Under the pieces are notes generated by a model. That model worked only from the letters and a program-made list of their open reading frames with translations, was not told where the DNA came from and ran no database searches. Shown piece by piece: positions 37,371 to 47,057 of a stretch of 51,491 nucleotides of DNA (its first letter is position 1; every line of letters begins with the position of its first letter). Location of the stretch: NCBI GenBank assembly GCA_031291055.1, contig JARLJU010000132.1:103427-154917 (forward strand). The letters are read 5' to 3'. Made by a program: the position numbers and the translations under genes. The DNA is from Rudaea sp. GTDB taxonomy: Bacteria > Pseudomonadota > Gammaproteobacteria > Xanthomonadales > Rhodanobacteraceae.

Positions 37371-38444
37371 TCAGGGCGCCAGTTCGGCGACGATCGAGCG
37401 GAAGGTTTCCAGCACTTGTGTGCCGTTGCGCGGTGCCGGCACGCGTGCGCGCAACTCGTGAATCAGCTTGCGCATCGGTTCGGTATTGGCCTGCTTGGCC
37501 GCTGCGAATGCCTGACGGCCGTAGTCCGAACTGAACCGATGCAGGTCGAAGAAATAGTGGCCTTGGCCGGTGCTGAGGAAGTTGAGTACCGGCAGCGCCG
37601 CTGCCGGATCGGCAGGATCGCGGTGGCTGCGCATCTCGCGTTCCAGGCACAGGCGTTCCGTGCTTGCCATGAATATGGGAAACGCCTCGGCGACGTTGGC
37701 CGTGTCCAGGTCCGCGGCGATGAGGGTCAGCTGCAAGGCATGGGCGATGCGCGGATCCGCACGCCATCCCGCGGCGTGCTTGTCGAGCTTCTCGTCGAGC
37801 TTCTGTGCCAGCGCGCCGCCGGATTGGACGACGATCTCGGCGCTGTTGTATTCCAGCATCGGCGGCGGCGGCCTGGCGTCGAAGGTGCTGCCGGAGATCA
37901 TCAGTTCGATGGCGAGGAATACCTCGGCATTGCGTTCCTCGGTGAACCCGCACATGCGCAGGATCCGGAACGTTTCCTCGACGCTGGCGCGCTCGTTGCT
38001 GCCGATACCGGCGGCGAACGCAGGCACTTCGCGCTGGCGCAGATCGTGCGCCGCGGCAAACAAGGCCAGCAGGAACCAGTCGCGCAGGCCCAGTGCCGGC
38101 ACGCCGACTGCATCGATGAGCCGCTCCAGGCGCGGGCCGAGAATTTCGAAGATATGCCCTTCGTTGTGGTAGTGATGAAAATCCTTGCCCCAACTGCCGT
38201 GGCGGTAAGCGAGCCGGCAGAATGCAATCAGGACCACATCTTCGGCCGGCTGCACCGGTGCTGTTGCGACGTCGATCAGGGCGGCGAAACGCCGGCGCCG
38301 TCGCGCAAGCAGATCCAGCAGTTCGGGGCTGCGCTCGCTCACCAGGCGCCGTGCCGTTTTGGCATCGGGCACCATGCGCTCGAAGTCGTCTGGGGGGAAT
38401 TCTTGAGGATATTGAAAAATCACGGCCCCGATCGCCATCCGCAT
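37371..38444 (-). CDS. HD-superfamily-like hydrolase of unknown substrate
   Basis: 357 residues. The block [13 protein letters not shown] (about 89-101) followed by [15 protein letters not shown] (about 125-139) gives the H...HD metal-ligand arrangement of HD-domain phosphohydrolases. A further Asp in [11 protein letters not shown] could complete it. The rest is helical, with a conserved-looking [17 protein letters not shown] near the C-terminus. The closest known group is uncharacterised HD-like proteins. A TATACT box (gene strand, 38458-38453) lies only 8 bases before the ATG and there is no Shine-Dalgarno site, so the message may be leaderless. Confidence 0.7.
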   Translation of the reverse strand: MRMAIGAVIFQYPQEFPPDDFERMVPDAKTARRLVSERSPELLDLLARRRRRFAALIDVATAPVQPAEDVVLIAFCRLAYRHGSWGKDFHHYHNEGHIFEILGPRLERLIDAVGVPALGLRDWFLLALFAAAHDLRQREVPAFAAGIGSNERASVEETFRILRMCGFTEERNAEVFLAIELMISGSTFDARPPPPMLEYNSAEIVVQSGGALAQKLDEKLDKHAAGWRADPRIAHALQLTLIAADLDTANVAEAFPIFMASTERLCLEREMRSHRDPADPAAALPVLNFLSTGQGHYFFDLHRFSSDYGRQAFAAAKQANTEPMRKLIHELRARVPAPRNGTQVLETFRSIVAELAP

Positions 38445-38513
38445 TGCGTTGCAGTATAGCCCGGACGCCGCGGAAATTTCGATGCGCCGAAGCGCCTGGC
38501 GCGAGAGCCCGGC

Positions 38514-39180
38514 CTAGAGCATGCCGCGCTCGGCCAGCGACAACGGGCGACCGCTGCCGACGATGAAATGGTCGAGCACTCGTACCTGGATCAGGGCCAG
38601 CGCATGCTGCAGCTCGGCGGTAATGTCGCGGTCGGCCTGACTCGGCTCGGCAACGCCGGAAGGATGGTTGTGGGCGAATATCACCGCCGCCGCGTTGTGT
38701 GCCAGACAACGCCGTACCACTTCGCGCGGATGCACACTGGCGCCATCGATGGAACCGCGAAACAGTTCCTCGAATGCGATCACGCGATGGCGGTTGTCCA
38801 GGAACAGGCAGGCAAATACTTCGTACGGATAGGCGGCGATACGTGCGCGCAGGTAGTCTGCGCAGGCGGCCGGGTTGCTCAGTGCATCCGGCCGCTGCAA
38901 TTCGCAGGCGAGATAGCGCCTGCCCAGTTCCAGGGCAGCGAGCAGGCAGCACGACTCCCAGCCCGCGTTGCGCGGCCAGCGCCGCGGGTTCCAGTTCGAG
39001 CAGCGGCTTGAGTCCGCTGTGCTGGGCCAGCAGTTCGCGGCCAAGATCAACCGCGGTCTGCCCGCGCCTGCCCGAGCCCAGGAACAGCGCCAACAGTTCG
39101 GCGTCGGACAACGCCGCCGCGCCACGCGCCAGCATCTTTTCGCGCGGTCGTTCGTCTTCGGGCCAGTCGCGTATCGTCAT
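38514..39180 (-). pseudogene. radC: radC (JAMM-domain protein) with a frameshift
   Basis: The first part (ATG at 39180) reads as Rad[21 protein letters not shown] to [13 protein letters not shown], with the usual helix-hairpin-helix. It then leaves the family's frame. The rest of RadC continues one base out of phase from [12 protein letters not shown] (about 38945) to the stop at 38514. It includes the intact JAMM motif [17 protein letters not shown] and the Glu in [20 protein letters not shown]. The total length, 667 bases, is not a multiple of three. Compared with intact RadC, the linker between GLG and ELGRR is about 8 bases short, which with those bases restored would give 224 residues, the family length. 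Either a real deletion or a sequence error. Confidence 0.85.
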
Positions 39181-39276
39181 GACTTCAATATTCCGCGACA
39201 AGACCGCGCACGGCAGGCGGAAAACCCGCGAATTCCGGTAAGCTACCCGCCTGTCATGCTGTCGGCGGATTCCTAC

Positions 39277-40512
39277 ATGAGCGCTCCGGCTCTCGCCAAT
39301 CTGCGCATCCTGCTCGGTGTCTCCGGCGGTATTGCCGCATACAAGGCCGCGGAGTTGACCCGGCGCCTGCGCGACGCCGGCGCCGAGGTCCGGGTGGTGC
39401 TCACTGAAAATGCCGCACGCTTCGTGACACCGCTGACGTTCCAGGCGCTTTCGGGCCAGCCGGTACGCTGCGGTCTATGGGACGAGTCCGCGGAAGCGGC
39501 GATGGGGCACATCGAGCTGGCGCGCTGGGCGCAGCGCATCGTGATCGCTCCGGCCAGCGCCGACCTGATCGCACGCCTGGCACACGGGTTGGCCGACGAC
39601 CTGCTGACCACGCTATGCCTTGCCAGCACGGCCGCAGTGGCCCTGGCGCCGGCGATGAACCAGCAGATGTGGGCGCATGCGGCGACACAAGCGAATCTGA
39701 CCGTGCTCCGCGCGCGTGGTATCAGCGTGCTCGGGCCGGGATCGGGCAGTCAGGCCTGCGGTGAATTCGGCGCGGGGCGCCTGCTCGAGGCTGACGCCAT
39801 CGTCGCGGCGCTGGCCGCCATGCACGGCCCACAGTTGCTCGCCGGCACGCGCGTGCTGGTCAGCGCCGGGCCGACGTTCGAGGACATCGATCCGGTGCGT
39901 TATGTGGGCAATCGCAGCTCCGGACGCATGGGTTTTGCCGTCGCCCAGGCCGCGGCCGAGCAAGGTGCCGAAGTACAGCTTGTCGCCGGTCCCGTGCATC
40001 TGCCGACGCCTGCGGGCGTGGTCCGGACCGACGTGCGCAGCGCCAGGCAGATGCACGCGGCGGTGATGCAGCATATTCCACAAAGCGACATCTTTGTCTC
40101 CGCTGCGGCAGTCGGCGACTACCGGCCGGCGGAAATCGCTACGCATAAACTGAAGAAAACCGGTGGCTCGCTGACGCTGACGTTGACCGAGAACCCGGAT
40201 ATCGTGGCGCAGGTTGCAGCGCTGAAAAACAGGCCCTTCGTGGTCGGCTTCGCTGCGGAAACGCGGGATCTGCAAGCCCACGCCCAGGCCAAGCTCGCCG
40301 CCAAGAAACTGGATTTGATCGCAGCCAACCAGGTCGGCGCCGGCGCCGGCTTCGATTGTGCGGACAACGAACTGCTGTTGCTCTGGCCCGGCGGCAAAGA
40401 ACACTTGGCGCGTGCAGACAAGATCGTGCTGGCAAGGGCGCTGGTCGCGCGCATCGCCGCACTGCGCGAGCCCGCCCTGGGGCGTACCCGGCCTGGAGGC
40501 AGAAAGCGGTGA
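39277..40512 (+). CDS. coaBC: Bifunctional phosphopantothenoylcysteine decarboxylase / phosphopantothenate-cysteine ligase
   Basis: 411 residues, two steps of coenzyme A synthesis. The N-terminal flavoprotein decarboxylase (CoaC) has [20 protein letters not shown], active-site His78 (GHIELARWA), PAMNQQMW and Cys161 in CGEFGAGR. The C-terminal CTP-dependent ligase (CoaB) has [28 protein letters not shown] and LKKTGG. The ATG at 39277 was preferred to 39256, which adds seven residues; neither has a strong ribosome site. It is divergent from radC, the usual gammaproteobacterial arrangement, and overlaps dut (GTGA). Confidence 0.95.
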   Translation: MSAPALANLRILLGVSGGIAAYKAAELTRRLRDAGAEVRVVLTENAARFVTPLTFQALSGQPVRCGLWDESAEAAMGHIELARWAQRIVIAPASADLIARLAHGLADDLLTTLCLASTAAVALAPAMNQQMWAHAATQANLTVLRARGISVLGPGSGSQACGEFGAGRLLEADAIVAALAAMHGPQLLAGTRVLVSAGPTFEDIDPVRYVGNRSSGRMGFAVAQAAAEQGAEVQLVAGPVHLPTPAGVVRTDVRSARQMHAAVMQHIPQSDIFVSAAAVGDYRPAEIATHKLKKTGGSLTLTLTENPDIVAQVAALKNRPFVVGFAAETRDLQAHAQAKLAAKKLDLIAANQVGAGAGFDCADNELLLLWPGGKEHLARADKIVLARALVARIAALREPALGRTRPGGRKR

Positions 40513-40964
40513 TCCAGATCGAGCTGAAAATCCTCGATGCGCGCGTCGGGCGCGAGATTCCGCTGCCGGCGCCGGCGACGCCCGGCTCGGCCGGCATGGA
40601 TCTGCGCGCGGTGCTCGATGCACCGCTGGCGCTTGAACCGGGCATCACGGCGCAGATTCCCACCGGTATCGCCATCCACATTGCCGATCCGGGCTATTGC
40701 GCGCTGATCCTGCCGCGCTCCGGCCTGGGTCACAAGCACGGCATCGTGCTCGGCAATCTGGTCGGCCTGATCGATTCGGACTATCAGGGTCCGCTGATGA
40801 TTTCCTGCTGGAACCGTGCGCAAACGGCCTATACCATTGCGCCCGGGGAACGCATCGCTCAATTGGTGCTGATACCCGTAGCGCGCGCAGGGTTTCGCGT
40901 GGTGGAGGAATTTGCGGCCAGCCAGCGCGGTACGGGCGGTTTCGGTCACACCGGCGCGAATTGA
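40509..40964 (+). CDS. dut: Deoxyuridine 5'-triphosphate nucleotidohydrolase (dUTPase)
   Basis: 151 residues, a trimeric dUTPase that hydrolyses dUTP to dUMP and keeps uracil out of DNA. All five motifs are present: [42 protein letters not shown] and the C-terminal [10 protein letters not shown] arm. It starts with GTG inside the coaBC stop (GTGA), preceded by GGAGG, which fixes the length at the family standard. Confidence 0.97.
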   Translation: MIQIELKILDARVGREIPLPAPATPGSAGMDLRAVLDAPLALEPGITAQIPTGIAIHIADPGYCALILPRSGLGHKHGIVLGNLVGLIDSDYQGPLMISCWNRAQTAYTIAPGERIAQLVLIPVARAGFRVVEEFAASQRGTGGFGHTGAN

Positions 40965-41007
40965 TCGCAGCCTCGCAGTCCAGAATACCCAGAGCATTCT
41001 CGCTATC

Positions 41008-43425
41008 ATGAAAAAACCCGGCGACAAGTTAAGTGCTCTGCAGCAGTCGCTGGCGCAGGCGGCACAGCCCGAACGGATCCGGCGGCTGCTGGATCCGCGC
41101 TTTCTGTTGCTGATCGGCGCCGTGCTTGCGTTCGGCGCGGCGATTTTCTGCGCCTGGCAGAGCTGGCTGGTGTTCAGCGAAATCCGCGGCGCCGATGAGG
41201 CCGAGCACGTCCGTCAATCGGAAGTGGAGGCGTTGAACAAGTTCGTTGCCGATACACGCAAGCGCGTGATCGAGGCAGTGAACAGCGACACGGTGACGGC
41301 GGCGTTGGTGCAGCCCGGCGAGGATGCGAATTCCACGGCTGCCCTCGCCCTGAAGCAGGGCTTGCCCGATCTGATCGCGGTGGACTTCTATCGCGCCGAT
41401 CTGGCCGATGTCCTGAGCAGCGATTTTTCCAAATTCGGCTACGCCAAGGCCGCAATGCTCGTCCAGGCGCATCAATACCAGCGCGGGGCGCCGTTGCAAT
41501 CGCATGCCGCTGCGCAGAAAGCGCGCAGCCTGGCGTTTGCGTTGCCGGTCCTGCGTGGCAAGGAAGTTGTCGCCTTTGCCTATGTCGAGTTGCCCTTTGC
41601 GCCCATGCTCGAAATCTTCCGGCAACCGAGCGTTGCCGATGCGCGCATCGATCTGCGCCAGGGCGATGGTCGCGGCGACTTGCTGCTCGACAGCATCGGC
41701 AGTCGCAGCACGCCGGCATCGTTGGCCGATCCCGGCTTGACTGTTGCCGGCAGTCTGTTCCGCATCGGCAGCGTCGCCGAGGAGTTTTTCATTGTTTTGC
41801 CGCACAACCTGCTGCTGAGCTTGCTGCTCGCCGTCGTTGCGCTGGGCCTGGCATTCATGCTGTGGCTGGTGCGAGCCGAAGGCTGGGACGGCGCGCTGGC
41901 GAGTCTGCGCGGACGCAAGCGCGATACCCGCAGCACCGGGGCCGAACCGACGTTGGCCCAGTCAACGGCGCAGGATGCCGCGCGGTCGCCGGCAGCGGCG
42001 GCTGCCGCCAAGCCCAAGGCTATGCCGAAACCGGCCGACGCCGACATCGTCATCGATCGCAGTATCTTCCGCGCGTACGATATCCGTGGCGTGCTCGGCA
42101 AGACACTCACCGCGGGTATCGCGCGCCAGATTGGACGCGCCATCGGCAGCGAGGCGCAGCAACGCGGTTTGAAGGAGATCGCGGTTGGACGTGACGGACG
42201 CCTGTCCGGCCCGCAGCTGGCCGGCGCGCTGATCGACGGTCTGCGCAGCGCCGGCTGCGACGTGATCGACATCGGCGCCGCGCCGACGCCGGTTCTGTAT
42301 TTCGCCACATTCCATCTGAATATCGGGTCCGGCGTGATGGTCACCGGCAGCCACAATCCGCCCGACTACAACGGCTTCAAGATCGTGCTCGGCGGCGAGA
42401 CGCTGTCGGAAGGCGCGATCCAGGATCTTTACGCGCGGGTCAGCGAAAACCGCTTCACCAGTGGCAGTGGTGGTTTGCAGACAATGGAAGTAACCCGCGA
42501 CTACATCGAGCGCATCACCGGCGATGTCCAGGTCGAACACAAATTGAAGATCGTGGTCGATTGCGGCAACGGCATTGCCGGTGCAGTCGCACCGGCCGTG
42601 CTGGAGGGCATCGGTTGCGAAGTGCTGCCGCTGTACTGCGACGTTGACGGCAAATTCCCGAACCACCATCCGGACCCATCAGATCCGCACAACCTGCAGG
42701 ATCTGATCCTCTCGGTGAAACAGATGAACGCCGACCTCGGCGTGGCGTTCGACGGCGACGGCGATCGCCTCGGCGTGGTCACCGCCGACGGCGAAATCAT
42801 CTATCCGGATCGACTGCTCATGCTGTTCGCCAAGGACGTGCTCACGCGCAATCCCGGCGCAACGATCATCTACGACGTCAAGTGCACCGGCAAACTGCAA
42901 TCGCTGATCCTGCAGGCGGGTGGCAGTCCGATCATGTGGAAGACCGGACATTCGCTGATCAAATCGAAGATGCGCGAAACCGATGCCGAGCTGGCCGGCG
43001 AAATGAGCGGGCATTTCTTTTTCCGCGAGCGCTGGTACGGATTCGACGACGGCATCTATTCGGCCGCGCGCTTGATGGAAATCCTCACCGCGGATCCGGA
43101 AGGCCGCACTCCGCAGCAGATCTTCGACAGTCTGCCCAAGGGCGTGAGCACGCCGGAGCTGAAGATCGAAATGGCCGAAGGCGAGCACTACCGCTTCATC
43201 GAGAAGTTCAAGGAGAAATCCAGCTTCGAAGGCGCGCGCGTAACCACCATTGATGGCGTGCGCGCGGATTGGCCTGACGGCTGGGGACTGGTACGCGCAT
43301 CCAATACCACGCCGGTGCTGGTGCTGCGCTTCGATGCCGACAGCGACACGGCGCTGCTGCGCATACAAGACGTGTTTCGCAAGCAACTGCTTGCGCTGAA
43401 TGCCGCATTGGCGCTGCCGTTCTAG
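41008..43425 (+). CDS. algC: Membrane-anchored phosphomannomutase/phosphoglucomutase (AlgC type) with periplasmic N-terminal domain
   Basis: 805 residues. The first part has a membrane helix (about 31-53), a periplasmic domain of about 210 residues and a second helix (about 266-289). A charged and Ala/Pro-rich linker follows. The C-terminal ~460 residues are a complete phosphohexomutase: FRAYDIRG, catalytic Ser448 in VMVTGSHNPPDYNG, metal loop AFDGDGDRLGVV, GEMSGHFFF for sugar binding, and RASNTTPVLVLRFD for phosphate. It interconverts mannose or glucose 6- and 1-phosphates for lipopolysaccharide and exopolysaccharide precursors. The long form of AlgC also has this architecture. The start MKKPGDKL at 41008 is 43 bases after dut and has no strong ribosome site. 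Confidence 0.93.
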   Translation: MKKPGDKLSALQQSLAQAAQPERIRRLLDPRFLLLIGAVLAFGAAIFCAWQSWLVFSEIRGADEAEHVRQSEVEALNKFVADTRKRVIEAVNSDTVTAALVQPGEDANSTAALALKQGLPDLIAVDFYRADLADVLSSDFSKFGYAKAAMLVQAHQYQRGAPLQSHAAAQKARSLAFALPVLRGKEVVAFAYVELPFAPMLEIFRQPSVADARIDLRQGDGRGDLLLDSIGSRSTPASLADPGLTVAGSLFRIGSVAEEFFIVLPHNLLLSLLLAVVALGLAFMLWLVRAEGWDGALASLRGRKRDTRSTGAEPTLAQSTAQDAARSPAAAAAAKPKAMPKPADADIVIDRSIFRAYDIRGVLGKTLTAGIARQIGRAIGSEAQQRGLKEIAVGRDGRLSGPQLAGALIDGLRSAGCDVIDIGAAPTPVLYFATFHLNIGSGVMVTGSHNPPDYNGFKIVLGGETLSEGAIQDLYARVSENRFTSGSGGLQTMEVTRDYIERITGDVQVEHKLKIVVDCGNGIAGAVAPAVLEGIGCEVLPLYCDVDGKFPNHHPDPSDPHNLQDLILSVKQMNADLGVAFDGDGDRLGVVTADGEIIYPDRLLMLFAKDVLTRNPGATIIYDVKCTGKLQSLILQAGGSPIMWKTGHSLIKSKMRETDAELAGEMSGHFFFRERWYGFDDGIYSAARLMEILTADPEGRTPQQIFDSLPKGVSTPELKIEMAEGEHYRFIEKFKEKSSFEGARVTTIDGVRADWPDGWGLVRASNTTPVLVLRFDADSDTALLRIQDVFRKQLLALNAALALPF

Positions 43426-43434
43426 CCGCGCGGG

Positions 43435-44079
43435 CTAATGTTTAGTCTGTGCGTTTTCCTGAAGTTCCCGATAGTGGGCAAGGTCGTCGCCAAACCTCTT
43501 CGTGGTGTCGATTTTTTCCTGTTGTTTGGCCACGATGTAGGCTTTCTGCTTTTCGATGTTGCGGCGCAACGACTCGATCTGTGACTGCAGCGTTGCCGGC
43601 ACCGGTTTGCCATTGCGATCCAGGTCTGCCGCGTGGGAGAGTATTTCGGTCAGGCTTTTTTCCTGGCTCTGCAGGCTGACTTCGGTCGAATGGATATTCT
43701 GGTCCATCATGTCCAGTTGCGCCTGTTGCGAACTGACCAGTTCGTGTTCGTTGGGGTAGGCGGCGAGAATCTGCTGGTCATTCTTCGCTTTTTCGTCGGC
43801 CACGTGCTTCTGCGCAGCCTGCTGTGCGGCGGCATCCTCGTCGGCCTTCGTTTCCTCCGCCGTTTTCGCGCGATTCACATGCTTGACCACGATCCCCTGC
43901 GCATTGACCACGTCGTAACCCAGCAGCAGCGCCTCATTCGGAAGGGCATCGTCGAAATGCAGGTTGCCTTGTGCATCTTTCCATTTGTAGCGATTGTGTA
44001 CGCCGCCTTCCGCGATTGCCTGAGCGGCGACGCCAAGGGTCAGGGCGAATACGGCGAGCGAGAGTCCAGACTGGCGCAT
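43435..44079 (-). CDS. DUF4124-domain secreted coiled-coil protein
   Basis: 214 residues. A signal peptide (AVFALTLGVAAQAIA) is followed by a DUF4124 domain (about 27-70; YKWKDAQGNLHFDDALP), a small beta domain common in gammaproteobacterial periplasmic proteins. A long charged helical region (about 70-205) follows, likely a coiled coil (SQEKSLTEILSHAADLDRNG, IESLRRNIEKQKAYIVAKQQ). GGAGG-like sequence precedes the ATG (cattgaaaggaggaac on the gene strand). The function is unknown. It converges with algC with nine bases between stops, where a short TAGCC-GCGCG-GGCTA repeat lies. Confidence 0.85.
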   Translation of the reverse strand: MRQSGLSLAVFALTLGVAAQAIAEGGVHNRYKWKDAQGNLHFDDALPNEALLLGYDVVNAQGIVVKHVNRAKTAEETKADEDAAAQQAAQKHVADEKAKNDQQILAAYPNEHELVSSQQAQLDMMDQNIHSTEVSLQSQEKSLTEILSHAADLDRNGKPVPATLQSQIESLRRNIEKQKAYIVAKQQEKIDTTKRFGDDLAHYRELQENAQTKH

Positions 44080-44124
44080 GAGCAGTTCCTCCTTTCAATC
44101 AGTATAGGCGGCCTGCGCCGCGCT

Positions 44125-44766
44125 TCAACAGCCGTACGTCGAGCGATAGGCTTCCAGCCGCGCGCGGTGCAGCGCAAGTTCGGGCCGCTCGGCAGCCAGG
44201 GCGAGTAATTCGTCGAGCCGCGCAATCGCGATGACCGGCGTGCCGAACTCTGCGGTGATTTCCTGCGCCGCTGAGTGCGCGCCTCTGCCGCGTTCCTGGC
44301 GGTCCAGCGCGATCAGTACGCCAGCGGGTGTCGCACCGTGGGCACGGATCAGCGCCAGGGATTCACGAATCGCGGTACCGGCGCTGATAACATCATCCAC
44401 GATCAGCACGCGACCCTGCAAGGACGCGCCGATCAGCACGCCGCCTTCGCCGTGGTCCTTGGCTTCCTTGCGGTTGAACGCTACCGGCAAATCGCGCTGA
44501 TGGGTCTGCGCAAAGGCGATTGCAGCCGCCGTGGCAAGCGCGATGCCCTTGTAGGCCGGCCCGAACAGCATGTCGAACCCGACGCCGGAATCGGTGGCAG
44601 CTTGTGCGTAGGCGCTGCCGAGCGTTGCCAGCGCGGCGCCGGAATCGATCAGCCCGGCATTGAAGAAATAGGGGCTCAGGCGCCCGGATTTGAGGGTGAA
44701 TTCGCCGAAACGCAGCGCGTTCTTGCGCAGGGCCAGGTCGAGGAATTCGCGTTGGTAGGTGTGCAT
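44125..44766 (-). CDS. pyrE: Orotate phosphoribosyltransferase
   Basis: 213 residues. It joins orotate to PRPP to form orotidine monophosphate in pyrimidine synthesis. The PRPP-binding loop [17 protein letters not shown] and the flexible catalytic loop [20 protein letters not shown] are intact, and the N-terminal [19 protein letters not shown] is the family signature. The downstream DUF4124 gene starts 45 bases after its stop and may be co-transcribed. It is divergent from the ExoIII/Crc-type gene with 136 bases between the starts, an order shared with pseudomonads (pyrE-crc). Confidence 0.97.
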   Translation of the reverse strand: MHTYQREFLDLALRKNALRFGEFTLKSGRLSPYFFNAGLIDSGAALATLGSAYAQAATDSGVGFDMLFGPAYKGIALATAAAIAFAQTHQRDLPVAFNRKEAKDHGEGGVLIGASLQGRVLIVDDVISAGTAIRESLALIRAHGATPAGVLIALDRQERGRGAHSAAQEITAEFGTPVIAIARLDELLALAAERPELALHRARLEAYRSTYGC

Positions 44767-44902
44767 GCGGGGCTGATGGATGGGGTATGGAAGCAGAGTC
44801 TAGCGCGTCGCACACCCGATGGCGGGCGGTCCTGACCGGTCGATCCACGAAATTGGCGCTACAGGGTAAGCTTGGGGCCCCGACCTCTACTCCACAGCCC
44901 TC

Positions 44903-45670
44903 ATGCGCATCATCACTTTCAACGCGAACGGTATACGCTCGGCCGCCACCAAGGGGTTTTTCGACTGGTTGCGCACGCAGCGCGCCGACGTGGTCTGCCT
45001 GCAGGAGACCAAGGCGCAGGAAGACCAACTGACCGATCCGATGTTCCGTCCGGATGGCCAACACTGCTTTTATCGCGATGCGACGACGAAGAAAGGCTAT
45101 AGCGGCGTGGCGATTTATTCGCGGCGCGAGCCTGACGAAGTGCGCACGGCACTGGGCTGGGCGCCATTCGACGAAGAGGGGCGTTACATCGAAGCGCGTT
45201 TCGGCAAGCTCAGCGTCGTTTCGCTGTACGTTCCGTCGGGCTCATCCGGTGAAGAGCGCCAGCATTTCAAGTTCAAGACGATGGACTGGATCACACCGAT
45301 CTTCGATGCGTGGCTCAAAAGCGGGCGCGACTATGTGATCTGCGGCGACTGGAACATCGTGCACACACGCAACGACATCAAGAACTGGAGCTCGAACCAG
45401 AAGAATTCCGGCTGCCTGCCGCAGGAACGCGCATGGCTGGATCTGCTGTTCAACGAGCGCGGCTGGGTCGACAGTTTCCGCGCGTTGAAACCCGATACGA
45501 TCGAATATACCTGGTGGTCGAACCGCGGCGCGGCACGCGCGAACAACGTCGGTTGGCGTATCGACTATCAGGTCGTTTCGCCATCGCTGCGCAAAAAGCT
45601 CAAGGCTTGTGCGATCACACCGACGCCTCGGTTTTCCGATCATGCGCCGTATGCGGTGGACTACGCGTGA
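44903..45670 (+). CDS. xth: Exodeoxyribonuclease III-type nuclease (ExoIII/Crc group)
   Basis: 255 residues of the endonuclease/exonuclease/phosphatase fold. Catalytic residues of the ExoIII group are all present: Asn7 (NANGIRSA), Glu35 (CLQETKAQ), the GDWNIVHT block, and the C-terminal SDHAPY. It should therefore be an active AP endonuclease / 3' exonuclease in base-excision repair. Its position beside pyrE and its sequence size resemble Pseudomonas Crc, which has lost catalytic residues; here they are retained. The stop overlaps the next gene (GTGA). Confidence 0.92.
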   Translation: MRIITFNANGIRSAATKGFFDWLRTQRADVVCLQETKAQEDQLTDPMFRPDGQHCFYRDATTKKGYSGVAIYSRREPDEVRTALGWAPFDEEGRYIEARFGKLSVVSLYVPSGSSGEERQHFKFKTMDWITPIFDAWLKSGRDYVICGDWNIVHTRNDIKNWSSNQKNSGCLPQERAWLDLLFNERGWVDSFRALKPDTIEYTWWSNRGAARANNVGWRIDYQVVSPSLRKKLKACAITPTPRFSDHAPYAVDYA

Positions 45671-46962
45671 TTGCACCCGCGAACGCGGACGCCAGGCCCT
45701 CGGTATGGCGGGCATTCGCCCAGCGATCGGCATGGACGATGCTGTTTTTCGGCTTTTCCTCGGGCCTGCCCTTTCTACTGGTGGCTGGCACACTTGCTTA
45801 CTGGCTCAAGGAAAACCACGTCCGGATTCAGGACATCACCATGATTGCCAGCGCCGGCATGACCTATGCCCTCAAATTCCTGTGGGCGCCGCTGCTGGAT
45901 CATTGGCGGGTGCCGGGATTTGCCCGGCTCGGTCAACGCCGTGGCTGGCTGCTGTTCGCTCAAGTCGGCATTGTGTCCGGTCTGCTCGCGATGGCCGCGA
46001 TTACGCCCGCGCACCTGCCCGCATTTGTGAGCATGACTTTGCTGGTCGCAATTTTCGGCGCGACGCAGGACATTGCCGTGGATGCATATCGCATCGAGAT
46101 AGCACCGATCGACGTGCAAGGGGCGCTGGTGGCGACCTATGCGCTCGGTTATCGCATTGGCTTGATGGTGGCCGGCGCGTTGGCGCTTATCCTGGCTGAC
46201 CATTTGTCGTGGCGTTGGGTCTATTGCGTTATGGCATTGGCAATGATGATCCCGGTCGTCGCCAACCTGGTCGCGCGCGAGCCTGAAATCCAGCGCACGT
46301 TGCCGCATGGCTGGAGTGATGCGATGCACGAAAGCGTAGTCGAGCCCTTTCTTGATTTCTTCCGCCGCTACGGCTGGCAGCTGGCCGCCGTCACGCTTCT
46401 ATTCATCCTGTTGTTCAAGATGCCGGAACAGGCGACGGTTGGCGGTGTAATGAGTCCGTTCTATCGTGACATGGGCTTCAGCCTGACTGCGATCGGCGCG
46501 ATCACCAAGGTCTATGGTGTTGCCATCGGCATCGTCGGTGTTTTCATTGGTGGCGCCGCGGTGGCGCGGTTCGGCGTTTGGCGCAGCCTGCTTGTGGCGA
46601 TCGTTTTTTGTGGCGGCAGCAATCTGTTGTATCTCTGCCTGATCACGCATCCCGGCGATCTGAGCGTGCTCACTGCGGTGATTTCTGCCGAGAATTTCAC
46701 CTTGGGTTTCCTAGGACCACCTACCGTGGCGTTCCTGTCGTCGCTAGTGAGCCGACGGCACACCGCGACGCAATACTCATTGCTTTCGTCGCTGGTGAAT
46801 CTGCCCGGGAAGATTCTGGGGTTTTTTGCCGGAGGCATCGTTGCCGCGACCGGCTACGGCAGTTATTTTGTCATTACTGTGCTGGCGGTCTTCCCGGCGG
46901 CCCTGCTGTGTCTGTGGCTATGGCCGCGCTTTCGACGCCTGGAAGCAACACGGCCGGTTTGA
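45667..46962 (+). CDS. ampG: AmpG-type muropeptide permease (MFS)
   Basis: About 431 residues and 12 predicted membrane helices. The N-terminal FGFSSGLPFLLVAGTLAYWL and MTYALKFLWAPLLDHWRVPG are characteristic of AmpG, the proton-driven importer of anhydroMurNAc-peptides released during wall turnover. GATQDIAVDAYRIEI in helix 4 is also typical. The GTG at 45667 lies in the ExoIII stop (GTGA); a longer in-frame reading would run through the nuclease gene. anmK, about 1.5 kb away on the other strand, acts in the same recycling pathway. Confidence 0.9.
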   Translation: MIAPANADARPSVWRAFAQRSAWTMLFFGFSSGLPFLLVAGTLAYWLKENHVRIQDITMIASAGMTYALKFLWAPLLDHWRVPGFARLGQRRGWLLFAQVGIVSGLLAMAAITPAHLPAFVSMTLLVAIFGATQDIAVDAYRIEIAPIDVQGALVATYALGYRIGLMVAGALALILADHLSWRWVYCVMALAMMIPVVANLVAREPEIQRTLPHGWSDAMHESVVEPFLDFFRRYGWQLAAVTLLFILLFKMPEQATVGGVMSPFYRDMGFSLTAIGAITKVYGVAIGIVGVFIGGAAVARFGVWRSLLVAIVFCGGSNLLYLCLITHPGDLSVLTAVISAENFTLGFLGPPTVAFLSSLVSRRHTATQYSLLSSLVNLPGKILGFFAGGIVAATGYGSYFVITVLAVFPAALLCLWLWPRFRRLEATRPV

Positions 46963-47057
46963 ATATCGCGGGCGCAAGTCGGTCAGGCGTGTAATCGGAC
47001 GTGTTTGCTGCGAAAATCGTTTTGGCAGGGGCTGGACGTATAACAAACGAGAGCAAC

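Noticed and set aside
37207..39201. A single long minus-strand frame that begins as RadC and continues for 664 residues.
   Set aside because: Only the first ~75 residues are RadC. After the frameshift it reads through the wrong frame of radC and the HD gene.
43423..43437. TAGCC-GCGCG-GGCTA repeat between algC and the DUF4124 gene as a terminator.
   Set aside because: Arms are only five bases and no T-tract follows on either strand.
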